DNA of 64,000 bases from Nemophila menziesii (lineage: Eukaryota > Streptophyta > Magnoliopsida > Boraginales > Hydrophyllaceae), in assembly GCA_029959085.1 (NCBI GenBank), contig JARWIR010000017.1, positions 26,350,144-26,414,143 on the forward strand, in the 5' to 3' direction. The notes under the pieces are model-generated. The model made no database searches. It saw nothing but the letters and a program-made list of their open reading frames with translations, and was not told the DNA's origin. A program made the translations under genes and the position numbers. Shown in pieces: positions 31,253 through 41,499 of this stretch (position 1 is the stretch's first letter; every line of letters starts with the position of its first letter).

Positions 31253-31790
31253 AATCTTCGTCATCTTTAGAAATTGCAAAGTGTCTTTTTAATGCTCGGA
31301 TAATGAAGTCTAAAAAATAAAAATAAAAAATGGTCAGGTGATGCCTAGGTTTTATTTGTTTGATTGTTTCGTTTATATTATTTTCACCTTTGCCCCTCAT
31401 TCTTCGAGAATCAGAAAGATCCTACTAACGACTTGTCATAATTCATTGGTTCATATAGGATCCATGTCCTAGGTTTATCAAAAAACATTCTTTTCGCTAA
31501 GCGTATATGAAAGGGTAACTAACAAACAACTAAGTCCTCTCCAAACCGTAGGAGATTGTTGCCAATCATACGGCTCACCACCTTCACTTTCCTCTATGGG
31601 AGGCTCGCTCCGAGCAGGTTCGTATCACTTACAATACGCGGCTCTACGAAGGAAGGGGTTGGGTTAGGAGCGTTTTCAATATGATTATTTTCCCCCGATG
31701 TTAAATGCGAGTCTGTATTGTCCACTTTTTTCATCACCCTCTATCCAAATGTCCAAAAAGAAAGGAGAGCTTGCTTCTTGTTCCCGTGTT
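31253..31790. other. Intergenic DNA, no gene recognised
   Basis: Both strands were read. A GC-richer patch at about 31560-31680 has no long frame or known domain. Confidence 0.4.
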
Positions 31791-31799
31791 TAATCTTTT

Positions 31800-32077
31800 C
31801 CAACATGCGTCCTCTTTAGCGAGGGACGCTTTAGCGACAACATCTATGTCGTCTTTAGCGAGGAAACCGTTTAGCGAGGAAAAATGTCACCGCCTATATG
31901 TTGTCGGTCAAACGGGCGAAAGAAATAATTTTTTAAAAAAAAGTCGTCGCGAGAGTATGTATATTTCGCGAGGCCATAGATGTCGTCGCAGATTGGGTAT
32001 TTCACAAGGACAAAGTCACTCTTTCGCGAAGACATAATGTCCTCGCTAAAATATTTCCGAATTAAATTCCTCTAGTG
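31800..32077 (-). repeat. CACTA-type terminal region with subterminal repeats
   Basis: Read in reverse from 32077 the sequence begins CACTAGAGGAATTTAATTC, a CACTA terminus. The next 270 bases hold repeated GCGAGGA/TTTAGCGAGG units (31815-31884, four copies) and reverse copies (CCTCGCTAAA at 32041, TCGCGAAGAC, TCGCGAGGCC). Dense short subterminal repeats next to CACTA ends are where the element-encoded DNA-binding protein attaches. The end points away from the TNP2 gene to its right, so two elements or a rearrangement are implied. Confidence 0.5.
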
Positions 32078-32471
32078 GGAAGAACTTCATTAATGCGAAA
32101 AATAAACCCCAAAAACCTTAAAACCCCACTAAAATACACCAATCTTTTTCTAATCCGCAAAAAAAAAAAATTAGGCCCATTATTAACAAAAAATTTCCCC
32201 TACATCTTACACGTGGGGTCCCACTTTAAATAAAAAATATCCATCAAATTCTTCAAAAAATTGGTATTTTTTAAATTTTAATCTTTTTTATTTTTGTTTA
32301 AATTATATATTTTTTTTGTATTTTTTTATTAGATAAATGCAATGTGTAGTATTGAGTGTTTTTTATGTGATATAATGTTATTCTTTAGGGTCATAATTGT
32401 TATTTTTAAATTTTGTTTAATTATTTTTATTTGGTTATAATTATAATAAATTATTTAATCTAATTTAGATA
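32078..32471. other. AT-rich stretch between CACTA terminus and transposase
   Basis: No ORF. A-rich and T-rich runs only. Confidence 0.5.
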
Positions 32472-34680
32472 ATGGACCCGGTTATGGACAAGAGTTGGAT
32501 TAAATCAAATTATTTTGTTATGAGGGAATATATCTCGGGTATAATCGAATTTTTTTCGAAAAAATAAATGAATCCAATTGACGAGGTTAGAGGGCATCTT
32601 TTTAAATGGGCCTTTTGGTCATCGTATGAGGTTTGGACGAAACACAGGGAATAAGTAGTAATTCCCGTGAATGAACCGATTGTAAATAATTAAATGTTAA
32701 ATGTGTTGGATGATTTGAGACCCAATACTAAAGGGTGTGGCCACTCCGGTGACACCGAGATAGATGACGAGAATCTTAATGGATAGGGTCGTGGGAAACG
32801 CGTTGTTCAAGGAAATAGAGACATATTTGTACCCCGGTTCCACTAAGATGAGTTCATTGGATTTCAAAGCCAAGATAATGCATGTGAAAGTGAAGAACAA
32901 GTGGACAAACACCTATTTTACCGACCTTCTTCAATTGTTGGGTCGTGTATTGCCAGAAGGTCATAACTTACCTGCTTCTTATGCGGATCACATTAGAAAG
33001 TTAAAAAGTTTGGGCATGGGATACTTCACAATTGACGTGTATTTGAATGATTGTGTTTTGTATTAATAATAGAATGAAAATATTGAGAAATATCTAGTTT
33101 ATGTAGAATTATGGTGGAACCCGAAGAAGGGGAAGAAAGTGCCTCATAAGAATCTGTGCTATTTTCTGATTGCGCCTAGGTTACAGAGAATGTATGCTTC
33201 GAGGCACACCGCCAAATATATGATTTAACACCATACCGGAAAGAGTATAAAATAAGATGTGTTGCGTCATCCTGTCGATGGTTCTGGCTGGAAAATATTT
33301 GCCGAGAGGAATTCCGAATTTGCTAGTGAACCAAGAAATGTACACCTTGGTTTGGAATTTTGTCCTTTCTCTATGCAAAACAACTCATATAGAATGTGGC
33401 CAGTTATATTGACTATCTAAAACTTCCCGCCTTGGTTATGCATGAAAGCATCCACCTTTATGCTTACGTTGTTGAAAGTAGATCCTCGTTCAACTAGAAA
33501 GGGGATGTATGTATATCTTCTTCCTCTTATAGATGAGTTGGAAGTGTTGTGGGGCACGGGGATCATTACATATGATGAACATATGAAGGAGGAATTTGTA
33601 ATGAAGGTTTGTTTGTTGTTCACGACTAACGATTACCCGGCTAGATCGTACACTTCGGGATGGTTGGGTCAAGGTTACTTAGCTTGCCCCGAATGCATGG
33701 ATTACATGTCGTTCATGCAGGTCAATAAAGAAGTTGTTTATTTTGATCACAGATGGTGGTTACCTCTGAACCATCATTTTAGGAGAGGCGTATCTTCGTA
33801 CATGAAAGTCGATCAAAGGGCCCCACCTAGAAAACATAGTCACGTCGATATTCAGACATAGTTAGATGGGTTGCCGATCGTTTAAGAACATGAAGACAAG
33901 TAAACATTATCATATTACGACGAATAAGCGACGACAACGAAAAAGCGATGACAACGAATAAGCAAAGATTTGTGGTTATATAAGGATCCACGTGGTAAAA
34001 CCATTCTACCATGTGAAAAGTATGCGATGACAAGGAATAAGTGACGTGTGTTTCTAGATTGGTTGAAAGTGCAAAATTTTCCCGATAGTTTCGCTTCTTG
34101 CTTGCGGAACAACGTTTGGAGTTATTTTGGGAAGATTATTGGTATGAAATCCTGTGACTGTCATATTCTGATGCAGTTTCTTTTCATCGCTAGTATCCTA
34201 GGGTTAATTGACAATAAATCGATTAGCGATCTGATTATTGTGTTGTTCAACGTGTTCAGAAATGTTTGTAAAAACCTAAGTAAAAAATATTTGGAATCAG
34301 GAAAGTCTAAAGCGTCGAGCTTATGTGCAAGTTGGAGATGATTTTTTTCCTGCTTTTTTTGACATAATGGTTCACCTTGTTGTGAAATTTTACGAGGAAG
34401 CTTAGTTAGGAAGTTCCAAATACGTTGGATATACCCGTTTGAGAGGTACTTGAAGAAACTCAAGGAATATGTTCAGAATCCGGCCAAGGCTGAGGGTCAA
34501 ATCGTCGAGGGATACGTTGTAGATGAAATATTGACTTTTATATCTCGGTACCTCAAAGAAGAAAGTAAAAATTTCAACAATGCGAGTAGATACGGTGAGA
34601 CGATTCCTGAACCCAAAGAAATAAGCTAGTGCAAGCCGATCGGTAAAAACAATTTGGTAATTTACCATTCAAAGAGAAGG
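32472..34680 (+). pseudogene. CACTA (En/Spm) TNP2-type transposase, frameshifted
   Basis: The order of conserved blocks follows TNP2. MDPVMDKSWIK...REYISGI opens at 32472. LYPGSTKMSSLDFKAKIMHV and LPASYADHIRKLKSLGMGY (32764-33066) come next, then PRLQRMYASRHTAK and LRHPVDGSGWKIFAERN (33170-33310), NFPPWLCMKASTFML and YVYLLPLIDELEVLW (33420-33560). TNDYPARSYTSGWLGQGYLA and CPECMDYM (33630-33710), DHRWWLPLNHHFRR, LKSHDCHVLM-type CDCHILMQFL (34165) and, after frame changes, WIYPFERYLKKLKEYVQNPA (34425-34490) complete it. Middle blocks match the Transposase_21 family. Several stops and frameshifts (near 32580, 33068, 33228, 33420, 34345) make it inactive. It is a cut-and-paste transposase whose ends carry CACTA. 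Confidence 0.88.
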
Positions 34681-35784
34681 AACATATCGAGGGTTACATC
34701 TCTCTTAATCGCGACAAGATCCAAGGCTATATGACATAAGTAATTTAACTAAAAACATTTCATGAAATGTCATATTCATGATTGTTAATACTATGCCTTT
34801 TTTGTTTAGGGAACACAAGTCCACACTTCCGCTCCTTGATATAGAGACACAATGCCGAGAGAATTTTCGTCGATGGTTCATGAGAAAGGTATCTAAATTT
34901 TAAATTTACTTTATTTTAACTAATAACTGATGTTGTGAATATGTGTTTTTAAAGTGCGAAGCTGATGATCCCTTTGCTACCGTTGAAGTAGTTTTGTTGT
35001 CCAACAGGTCTAATGGCTCCGTATATAGATATAATTCTTGTGTTGTGAACGGGGTCAAATGAGTTACTCGTGACAAGGGAGAAAAGAGAGTAACTCAAGA
35101 TTACGGAGTTTGTACCATCATAGGTGGGTTACTTGTGTTGCCCCTCATTTCCATTTTTTGTAGTAGGTTGTTTGTTTATAAGCTGGTTATTTTGTACAGT
35201 CACAGGTAGAGTTACTTTTTACGGTGGGTTAATCAAGATTGTGGAAATTATATTCACTCGTGGGTGTTCAGTTGTATTGTTTGAGTGTAAGTGGTATAAC
35301 ACCGACGAAAAAAGAAGGAGTGGAAAACGGAACACGGGGCAACAATGATCAAGACAAGTTCTTTTTGGTGGAGTGAAGATAATATTAAGGGTTAAATTGT
35401 AATTTTATATATATTTTAGGGCCTTAGTGGACTTTTTAGATAATTTAGGGTTATTTTAGTAATTTATTAAAATTTTAATTTAACAGATGACAAATATAAT
35501 GCCTAGTCAACACGGTGGAGACAATAATGGTCAGGATCCTTCTTGGAATCCAAATATTCCGACATCAGATTGCAATGCACCTGGTAAGATTTTTGTTTGA
35601 TCTTTTTTTATAACTCACGTTTATTTTTCCCTTTTTTAAAGTTAACAGCAAATTTAAATAAGTAAAAAGGCCCGTAAGCCGAGGGGGAAGACTACACTTT
35701 CTTCAGCTGTTAAGGAGATGCAAAAGTTGGGTGGTGGGGGTAAGAGTGTGATAAAATAAATAAGAAAACGACACTCTCACATCC
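34681..35784 (+). other. 3' part of the CACTA element, decayed
   Basis: After the transposase come short exon-like pieces. Examples are MPSQHGGDNNGQDPSW at about 35515, ending in a GTAAGA donor, and KARKPRGKTTLSSAVKEMQK at about 35665. These would fit the C-terminal or second-ORF region of a CACTA element. The resemblance is weak and no full gene is present. Confidence 0.35.
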
Positions 35785-36330
35785 ACGTTACTCACTGCAA
35801 GTATCACAGGTCGTACGCAAGTTTTAATGGTAAGTAAAGATTCATTCTTAGGGACTTAGTGTGTTATACGAATGGATTAACAAGAAAGCATAGCAATAAA
35901 TAGTTCAATAAATTAAAAGACAATAAAAGTAAATATGAATAATGATTGAGGAGAATAATGATTGATTAAACTAAAAGACAATAAATTAAAGATGTAAGAA
36001 TAAGATGAGAGAGATATAGCTTAGGTTTGCTAGTATGCACTTATCCTTCTATTTCTTCTACTCGTTAATAAGGGTGATTAAAGCTCTTATATAAGTACCC
36101 AAGATTCTATATTCCTCCTAACCCCCTTCCGGGTGGACTTAGGTGGCGACCTAACAATTACTAAGGGACTTGGGTAAGTGACCCTGCACAATGATCGGTG
36201 GTTAAATCTCAAACCCTAATGACTATCTAGTTAGACAAGCCCTTCTGGATCACTACCGCGCACTAGACGTTCATGTGGTGTTTTAAATAATTAGACACCC
36301 CTTCCGGGTGACCATCTAACTACTATAAAG
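35785..36330 (+). repeat. Partial LTR of the Athila-like Gypsy family, direct half
   Basis: Similar in order to 50120-50700 in the left LTR of the element at 50048-59937: GTTACTCACTGCAAGTATCA, GGGACTTAGTGTGTTAT, CCCTTCCGGGTGGACT, ACACCCCTTCCGGGTGACCA. Clearly diverged and without TG/CA ends. Confidence 0.8.
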
Positions 36331-36352
36331 GTAATCCTATACCTTTATAGTA
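36321..36352. repeat. 13-bp perfect inverted repeat at the LTR inversion junction
   Basis: TACTATAAAGGTA (36321-36333) and its exact reverse complement (36340-36352) are separated by six bases (ATCCTA). It sits where the direct LTR half ends. Confidence 0.9.
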
Positions 36353-36389
36353 GAGCCTGTTTGGTTTAATTTGTGTGTTAATGAGAAGA

Positions 36390-36905
36390 TTTAAATATAT
36401 ATAAAAATTAATTAGATGCCAAATCAATTTTAAATAGATAAGGGAAGAATATTTGGATGGAAATTAGAGATAAAAGGATGTAGAGATAAAATTGGAAAGA
36501 AAAAGTTGCCAAGTGAATCTAAAATTCTGCAGCCACGTCCATTAAAGTGAAAAACATAAAATCGGCTGGTAATTTGGAGGAGCAATCTAAAGGAAAATTG
36601 TAGATCTTTTCGACGTAGTCGTTTCAATATAAAGTAGGCAAAAATTGGAGCAATAACGGAAGAGTTACGACCAGAACAAAATCACAGTATTTGTCCTATC
36701 TCCTATATTTTAGGAAACAAATTTGATTTGGAAAAGGACTCCAATTACTTGTCTTATACTCCAATATTTCGACCTAGGTTCTTCTAAACACCTATAAATA
36801 CACCATTTAATCATCGTAAACATGTATGTGCCTCCAACAATTAGTCCTTAAGATTTATTCACCGTAGAAGTCATTTAAGAGAAACAAGTTGACAGTATGT
36901 ATCTT
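36390..36905 (-). repeat. Partial LTR of the same Gypsy family, inverted half
   Basis: Matches the right part of the LTR (about 50890-51400) in reverse: CAAGTTGACAGTATGTATCT against GATACATACTATCAACTTG, plus the blocks ACGACCAGAACAAAATC and CCACGTCCATTAAAGT. It continues the LTR beyond 36330 in opposite orientation. Confidence 0.75.
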
Positions 36906-37240
36906 TTATAGTAATTAGAACTTTTAATTTTTTTTATATTTACTAGAAAATCCTAAGTAGAGGAAAAAAAGTTTTAACTAACAAAAATAAAGTTTTAAGC
37001 AAAATATAATATTTTTAATCATAATTTCAAAGAGACTTATTTTAAATACATGTATTTTCATATAAAATATAATGATAATTAAAAATATTTATATTCAATA
37101 TTTTTAAACAAAATATTATAAATTCATTAAATTATATAATAAAAATTAAATTCAAATTGAGCAAAAATATTTTTTAATTTTATTTATAATGTTTCAAAAA
37201 AAGATAGTCGGTGATGTTTTGGGAATCGGTCCTGAAAAAA

Positions 37241-37433
37241 GAGTAATGGTTTTTTATCACCCCTTTTTAGTTCACCCTTATATCACCTCCTACGTGGAGG
37301 TTTTAAAAACCAATCAGAGTATATCTCTTTCCTAATTACTTTTTTCTCTCTCTTTTGATTTAATATCACATAAGGTGACACATAAGGAGTGATAAAAGGG
37401 TGAACCAAAAAAGGGTGATAAATATCATTACTC
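37241..37433. mobile_element. MULE-type MITE, GAGTAATG family, inside the foldback arm
   Basis: Ends GAGTAATGGTTTTTTATCAC and, in reverse, GAGTAATGATATTTATCACC, with long inverted similarity. Flanks CTGAAAAAA (37232-37240) and CCGAAAAAA (37434-37442) match at eight of nine bases. The opposite foldback arm has an empty site (CCTGAAAAAAATTGG at about 38270 in reverse), which proves insertion after the inverted duplication. Confidence 0.88.
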
Positions 37434-37890
37434 CCGAAAAAACTGGAATAAATTTCTAGTTCAAAAAAAAAAAATCCTTTTGTTCCATTTTACTTCGGAA
37501 AGGTCAAAGTCTTATATTTAGACTTGGTGGTAAATATTTAAATAGAGGTTAATATATTTTAAGATCTTTCCGACCTCGAGATACAGTAAAAATTTGTTTG
37601 ATATTTTTTAGGGAACAACCGTTATTAGAAAATGACATATTATTCACTTTGATTATTTTTTTGTCACATAGATTACAAACAACTAGAAAATAGATTAACC
37701 GATACCTCTGTTCCTACAAATAAGCGAGAGGCTACTAAAGAAGTCAATAACACATCCACAGGGGCATCCTGAAACGTCAATCTTAAGCCTAATATATTTA
37801 GCAAGTTTTTTCGGTCACTCTGCTAAATTCTCTCTTGACGTGAATGACTTTCCAAGCAAGGAATTGATCCATCCAGCTCCAAACCTCAGA

Positions 37891-38080
37891 TTAAATATTA
37901 ACTCCTACCTAAACATAAGCTCCAAATAAAAATGTAAGACATTTACACTAATCCAAACTAAAAACTTTTTTCCCAAGATTGACTAATAACCATATTTGGG
38001 GAATATTTTTTTAGTTTGGATTGGTGTAAATATCTTATATTTTTTTGGAGCTAATATTTAGACTGGGGTTAATATTTAAC
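37891..38080. mobile_element. Hairpin MITE-like inverted repeat
   Basis: TTAAATATTAACTCCTACCT at the left and, in reverse, TTAAATATTAACCCCAGTCT at the right start arms of about 75 bases (CTCCAAA, TTTACAC.AATCCAAACTAA) around a small loop. No clear flanking duplication. Confidence 0.65.
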
Positions 38081-38684
38081 AAGGGTGACCAATATATTAT
38101 ATTCTAGTAACAATTGTTCCTTAAAGAAATCGAATAAATTATCGTTGGATCTCGAGGTTAGAAATATCTTAAAAATATTAACTCCTACTTAAATTTTTGC
38201 CCCAAGTCTAAATATAAGACTTTTAACTCTTTCAGAATTAAAACAGAAAAAAATTCGAACGGAAAATTAATTCCAATTTTTTTCAGGACCGATTCCTAAA
38301 ACACCATCGACTGTCTTTTTTTTTTAAGCATTACTATTTTATAAATAAAATAAAAAAACCTTTTTAGTCACTCTGAATTTGATCTATTATATAATTAAAA
38401 GAATTATAATATTATTAAAAAAATATTAAATATAAATATTTCTATTTATTATTATATTTTATTAGAAAATTACATGTATTTAAAGTAAGCCTGTTTAAAC
38501 AAAAAATAAATTATAATTAAAAATATTATATTTTGCTTAAAACTTATTTTGTTTGTTAGTTAATTTTTTTCCTTTACTTAAGATTTACCATAATTAAACA
38601 AAATAAGAATTAAAAATCTCAATTACTATTAAAAAAAGTTTTAGATTTCTCTTTCCTCATTATTGGTTATTATTACTTCTTTTT

Positions 38685-38915
38685 TTTATATATGGGTGTC
38701 CGGGCCAACTTACGCACACCACGACTATTACACGCCTTCTCATGCATATTCCCACTTAATTAGAACTAGGTTATTCATGTTCAGGGAGGGGACTCGAACC
38801 TTGCACCTCTTGCTATACCTCTTTAAGGGCTCAAAAAATAACAAGGCTGAGGGGATTCAAACCCTGTACCTCCTAGATGAGAGACAAGGTCCTAGCCATT
38901 GAGGTAGCCCCAATG
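38685..38915 (-). mobile_element. Composite tRNA-derived SINE
   Basis: In reverse, GGGGCTACCTCAATGGCTAG (A-box region) and GGGTTTGAATCC (B box) are followed by a second tRNA-like half with AAGGTTCGAGTCC. At the far end is TGGGTGTCCGGGCCAACTTA on the plus strand, a segment common in plant SINE-like repeats. Two B boxes suggest a dimeric or nested SINE. Confidence 0.6.
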
Positions 38916-38926
38916 GTTTATTATTA

Positions 38927-39185
38927 CTTCATTTGTTTCCAAAAGGTGTCACTTATATTAAAAATAGTTGTGTCAAAAAGGTTATCACTTTAGAAATCAA
39001 GACACTGTTGTTTTTCTTTATGCCACTTTTACCCCTAATTAGATATTATAGTATATGTTCCTAATAAATATTTAAGATATCAATACACTTTATGGAGGGC
39101 ATTTTAGTAATTACATGGATAATAAATGGCATTTCTTATTTTGTGTGCAAAAACAAATGTCACAACCTTTTAGGAACAGATGGAG
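38927..39185. mobile_element. Stowaway-like MITE (Tc1/mariner)
   Basis: CTTCATTTGTTTCCAAAAGG at the left and, in reverse, CTCCATCTGTTCCTAAAAGG at the right, with TA before the left end (38925-38926). The 259-base length and ends fit Stowaway. The right TA has decayed. Confidence 0.65.
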
Positions 39186-39687
39186 TTTTATTTTATTCTT
39201 TACCGTTACTCATAATTAATGAAATTTGTTTTTTAAATAAAATTTAGTTTAAAATTCAGTGTGTTACAATATTAATAATGGAGTATAACCATGTCCCTGC
39301 ATATGGGTCATAGTCTATATAAGATTTTTCTATCATTTTTAATGTGCAAACTAGCATTGTCCTTTCCTTCTATATTCATTATCTAATATTATTATTTACT
39401 GTCGGTCTGTCTGTCTAGGGTGGATCTGGAATTGGCGAGAGGGGGCGGCCACCCCCGCCCGAGGACATAATAATGAAATGGCCAAACAAAATTAACAAAA
39501 AAAAAAATTCCCTTCCCTTTCTTTTCCGAAAATGTATCCTAAATCAGACTTTATTACTCTTTAACACGTTTTCTTTTACTTGAGACCCGAAGGCTAAAAC
39601 TGTGATATGTTAATAAATAAGTCATATAAATTTACTTTTAAGTAGCTTGTTTTACTTTGGAAGGTTTGGTTGGTAGGAACTAGTACA
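39186..39687. other. Gene-free stretch with a GC hairpin
   Basis: At 39443-39462 GGGGGCGGCCACCCCCGCCC forms a short GC hairpin in otherwise AT-rich DNA. No ORF. Confidence 0.4.
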
Positions 39688-39797
39688 TGAGTAATGATAT
39701 ATACCACCCAAATACCACTTAATGACGTGTCGTGAATTGGTTGGTAATAATAAACTGTTAATTAGATCAAGAAAATAAAGAGATTAACTGTTGTTAG
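39688..39797. mobile_element. Truncated GAGTAATG-family MITE
   Basis: GAGTAATGATATATACCACC, then GAATTGGTTGGTAATAA and GATCAAGAAAATAAA match the left half of the MITE at 31032-31243 read in reverse. The match stops at 39797. Confidence 0.7.
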
Positions 39798-39799
39798 AA

Positions 39800-40260
39800 C
39801 TCTTTACCTGTATCTCTTAATTTGAGGAAAGAAAAGTGTGTGTCCGGAACATTCAGAATCGGTCGAACATCACCTTATCATTTGCCCAGTTAGCATATAG
39901 GATTGGGAAGGTTTCTGGGAATATGATGGAGGATTTAGGGAAATGGATAATTTGTGAGCGCTCAGGGATATATAGAACAATGTCTTCTCTGATAGCCTTG
40001 ATGTAATTCAGGGTATCAGGAAACTGTCAACAGTAAGGCGGTGAAGATGTTCCATTTTAAGGAGGATCGATGAGATAGCGTAACTTTACGGAACAATATA
40101 TTTTCAACATATATCGAGAACCCTGTTTCAGAGGGTTGCATGCATTTTTGTCAAATCAGATAGATGGAGAATCAGTGTCCGAGGATCTACTCTAAACACG
40201 GTTTATATGTTTTTCAAACCAGGATTAATAGATTAGGTAAAAAGTGAGATGTCGTAGGAT
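39800..40260 (+). pseudogene. Possible LINE 3' end (zf-RVT-like) remnant
   Basis: A plus-strand reading contains VCPEHSESVEHHLIICPVS, resembling the C..C...ESV.HL...C motif at the end of plant LINE reverse transcriptases. Frames break soon after. Weak. Confidence 0.25.
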
Positions 40261-40269
40261 GGTTTTTTG

Positions 40270-41040
40270 AATAATATAAAGAGGAAATTACAATTTACAT
40301 CCACTAATTTTCCAACTTTACATAATATATCCTAGTTACAAAAAATTATTTTATAAAGCCACTTTCCAATTTTCTGGTTAGTTTTTTGGACTTTTTTAAC
40401 CCCTGTTCGTGATGAGTACGGACCCCTAACGTTTTTTACATTTATTCCTTTATTTCGTGGTGGGTACGGATCCGCAACTTTTTTACATCATTTTTAAGTT
40501 GCTTATTATATAAGTATACATTTAAAATCCCATAGGGGTTTAGACCCATTTTTTATTATTAACTCGGTGGTATGGACCCATATTGAATATTATGTAATAG
40601 GTTGTACCCATGTTCAATAAAGTCATTTTTTTTGCCTAAAATGGCTGTACCAATAATGTCCAAAACTGTAATTGGGCTCAGAAAATAAAACACACTATAT
40701 TTATTCTTACTTTCACATCCCAAAAGCCCCATTACATGGGCTGTACCAACAATGAAAAAAGCAAAAAAATCATGTTACATGGGTTGTACCCTTCACAAAC
40801 CCAACTCATTCACACGCCTAATGGGGCTGTTCCCAGTACAAACCACAAAAAACACCAATCAATTTTATACCTGTTCTTGTCTGCAGGATGGAGGTGGTCA
40901 AATCGGGGTTGAATGATGATGATGGTGGACAGAGGATTGGGTGGTGATGGTGATTAGGGTGGGGAAGGTGGTTCAGAGAGAAGAGGGTTTTGGTGATGGT
41001 GGTGTATTAGTAGGTTTGGGTATTTGGGTGGTGGCGCAGG
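40270..41040. other. Noncoding DNA with TE-like edges
   Basis: No gene. 40290 onward (AAATTACAATTTACATCC) resembles MULE-type termini, but no partner end or duplication could be matched. 40560-40860 has repeated GGGTTGTACCC/TTGTACCCATG phrases. Confidence 0.35.
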
Positions 41041-41059
41041 GGTTCAAATGGTTGGGTGG

Positions 41060-41480
41060 GGTTCTGCTACTGCTGAAAATAATGGTGGAATAGTGGATTT
41101 GGGTGGTGATGTTGGTGGAGATGTCGATACCGAGAGCATAGAGGGAAGGGGATCTGGTGGTGGGGTTCTGCTGCTGCTGAAGATGATGGTAGAGTAGTTG
41201 ATTTTGGTGGTGTTGTTGGTGGAGATGTCGATGCCGAGAGCAGAAAGGGAAGGGGAGGTGGTGGTGGGGTTCTGATGCTGCCGAAGATGATGGTGGAAGA
41301 GTTGATTTGGATAGTGATGTAGGTAGAGATGTCGATGTCGAGAGCAGGGAGGGAAGGGGAGGTGGTAGAGTAGTTGATGTTGAGGATGATGTTGGTGGAG
41401 AGCTGCTGTGAACGGAGGTGTTGGTTGTGGTCGGTGAAGCAGTACGGCGCCTCTTGCTCCATGGAGGCGGTGGATGGTGA
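41060..41480. repeat. 104-bp minisatellite, GGTGGTGG-rich
   Basis: The unit starting GGTTCTGCTGCTGCTGAAGA begins at 41060, 41164 and 41268 (period 104), with a partial fourth. Two overlapping minus-strand frames (41044-41484 and 41067-41462) stay open and give Pro/His/Ser-rich repeats, and GA-rich flanks continue to about 41770. Openness in two frames of a repeat argues against a real gene. Confidence 0.9.
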
Positions 41481-41499
41481 GCAACGATTGGTGGGAAGG

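Larger units (their letters stand above)
36906..38650. repeat. Large foldback (inverted) repeat, about 1.7 kb
   Basis: The left arm (36906-37640, interrupted by the MITE at 37241-37433) pairs with the right arm (about 38100-38650). Matching landmarks include AAGTTTTAAGCAAAATATAA (left 36988), AATCGGTCCTGAAAAAA, TTATATTTAGACTTGG and CCTCGAGAT(A/C)(C)A. The right arm carries these in reverse. The arms differ by many substitutions, so it is old. No transposase lies in the middle. Confidence 0.8.

Noticed and set aside
31705..32037. 110-residue plus-strand frame
   Set aside because: Arises from the GCGAGG subterminal repeats of a CACTA end; no domain.
41044..41484. Pro/His-rich protein on the minus strand
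   Set aside because: Two frames are open over the same 104-bp tandem repeat; no start context, domain or homologous composition. Treated as minisatellite.
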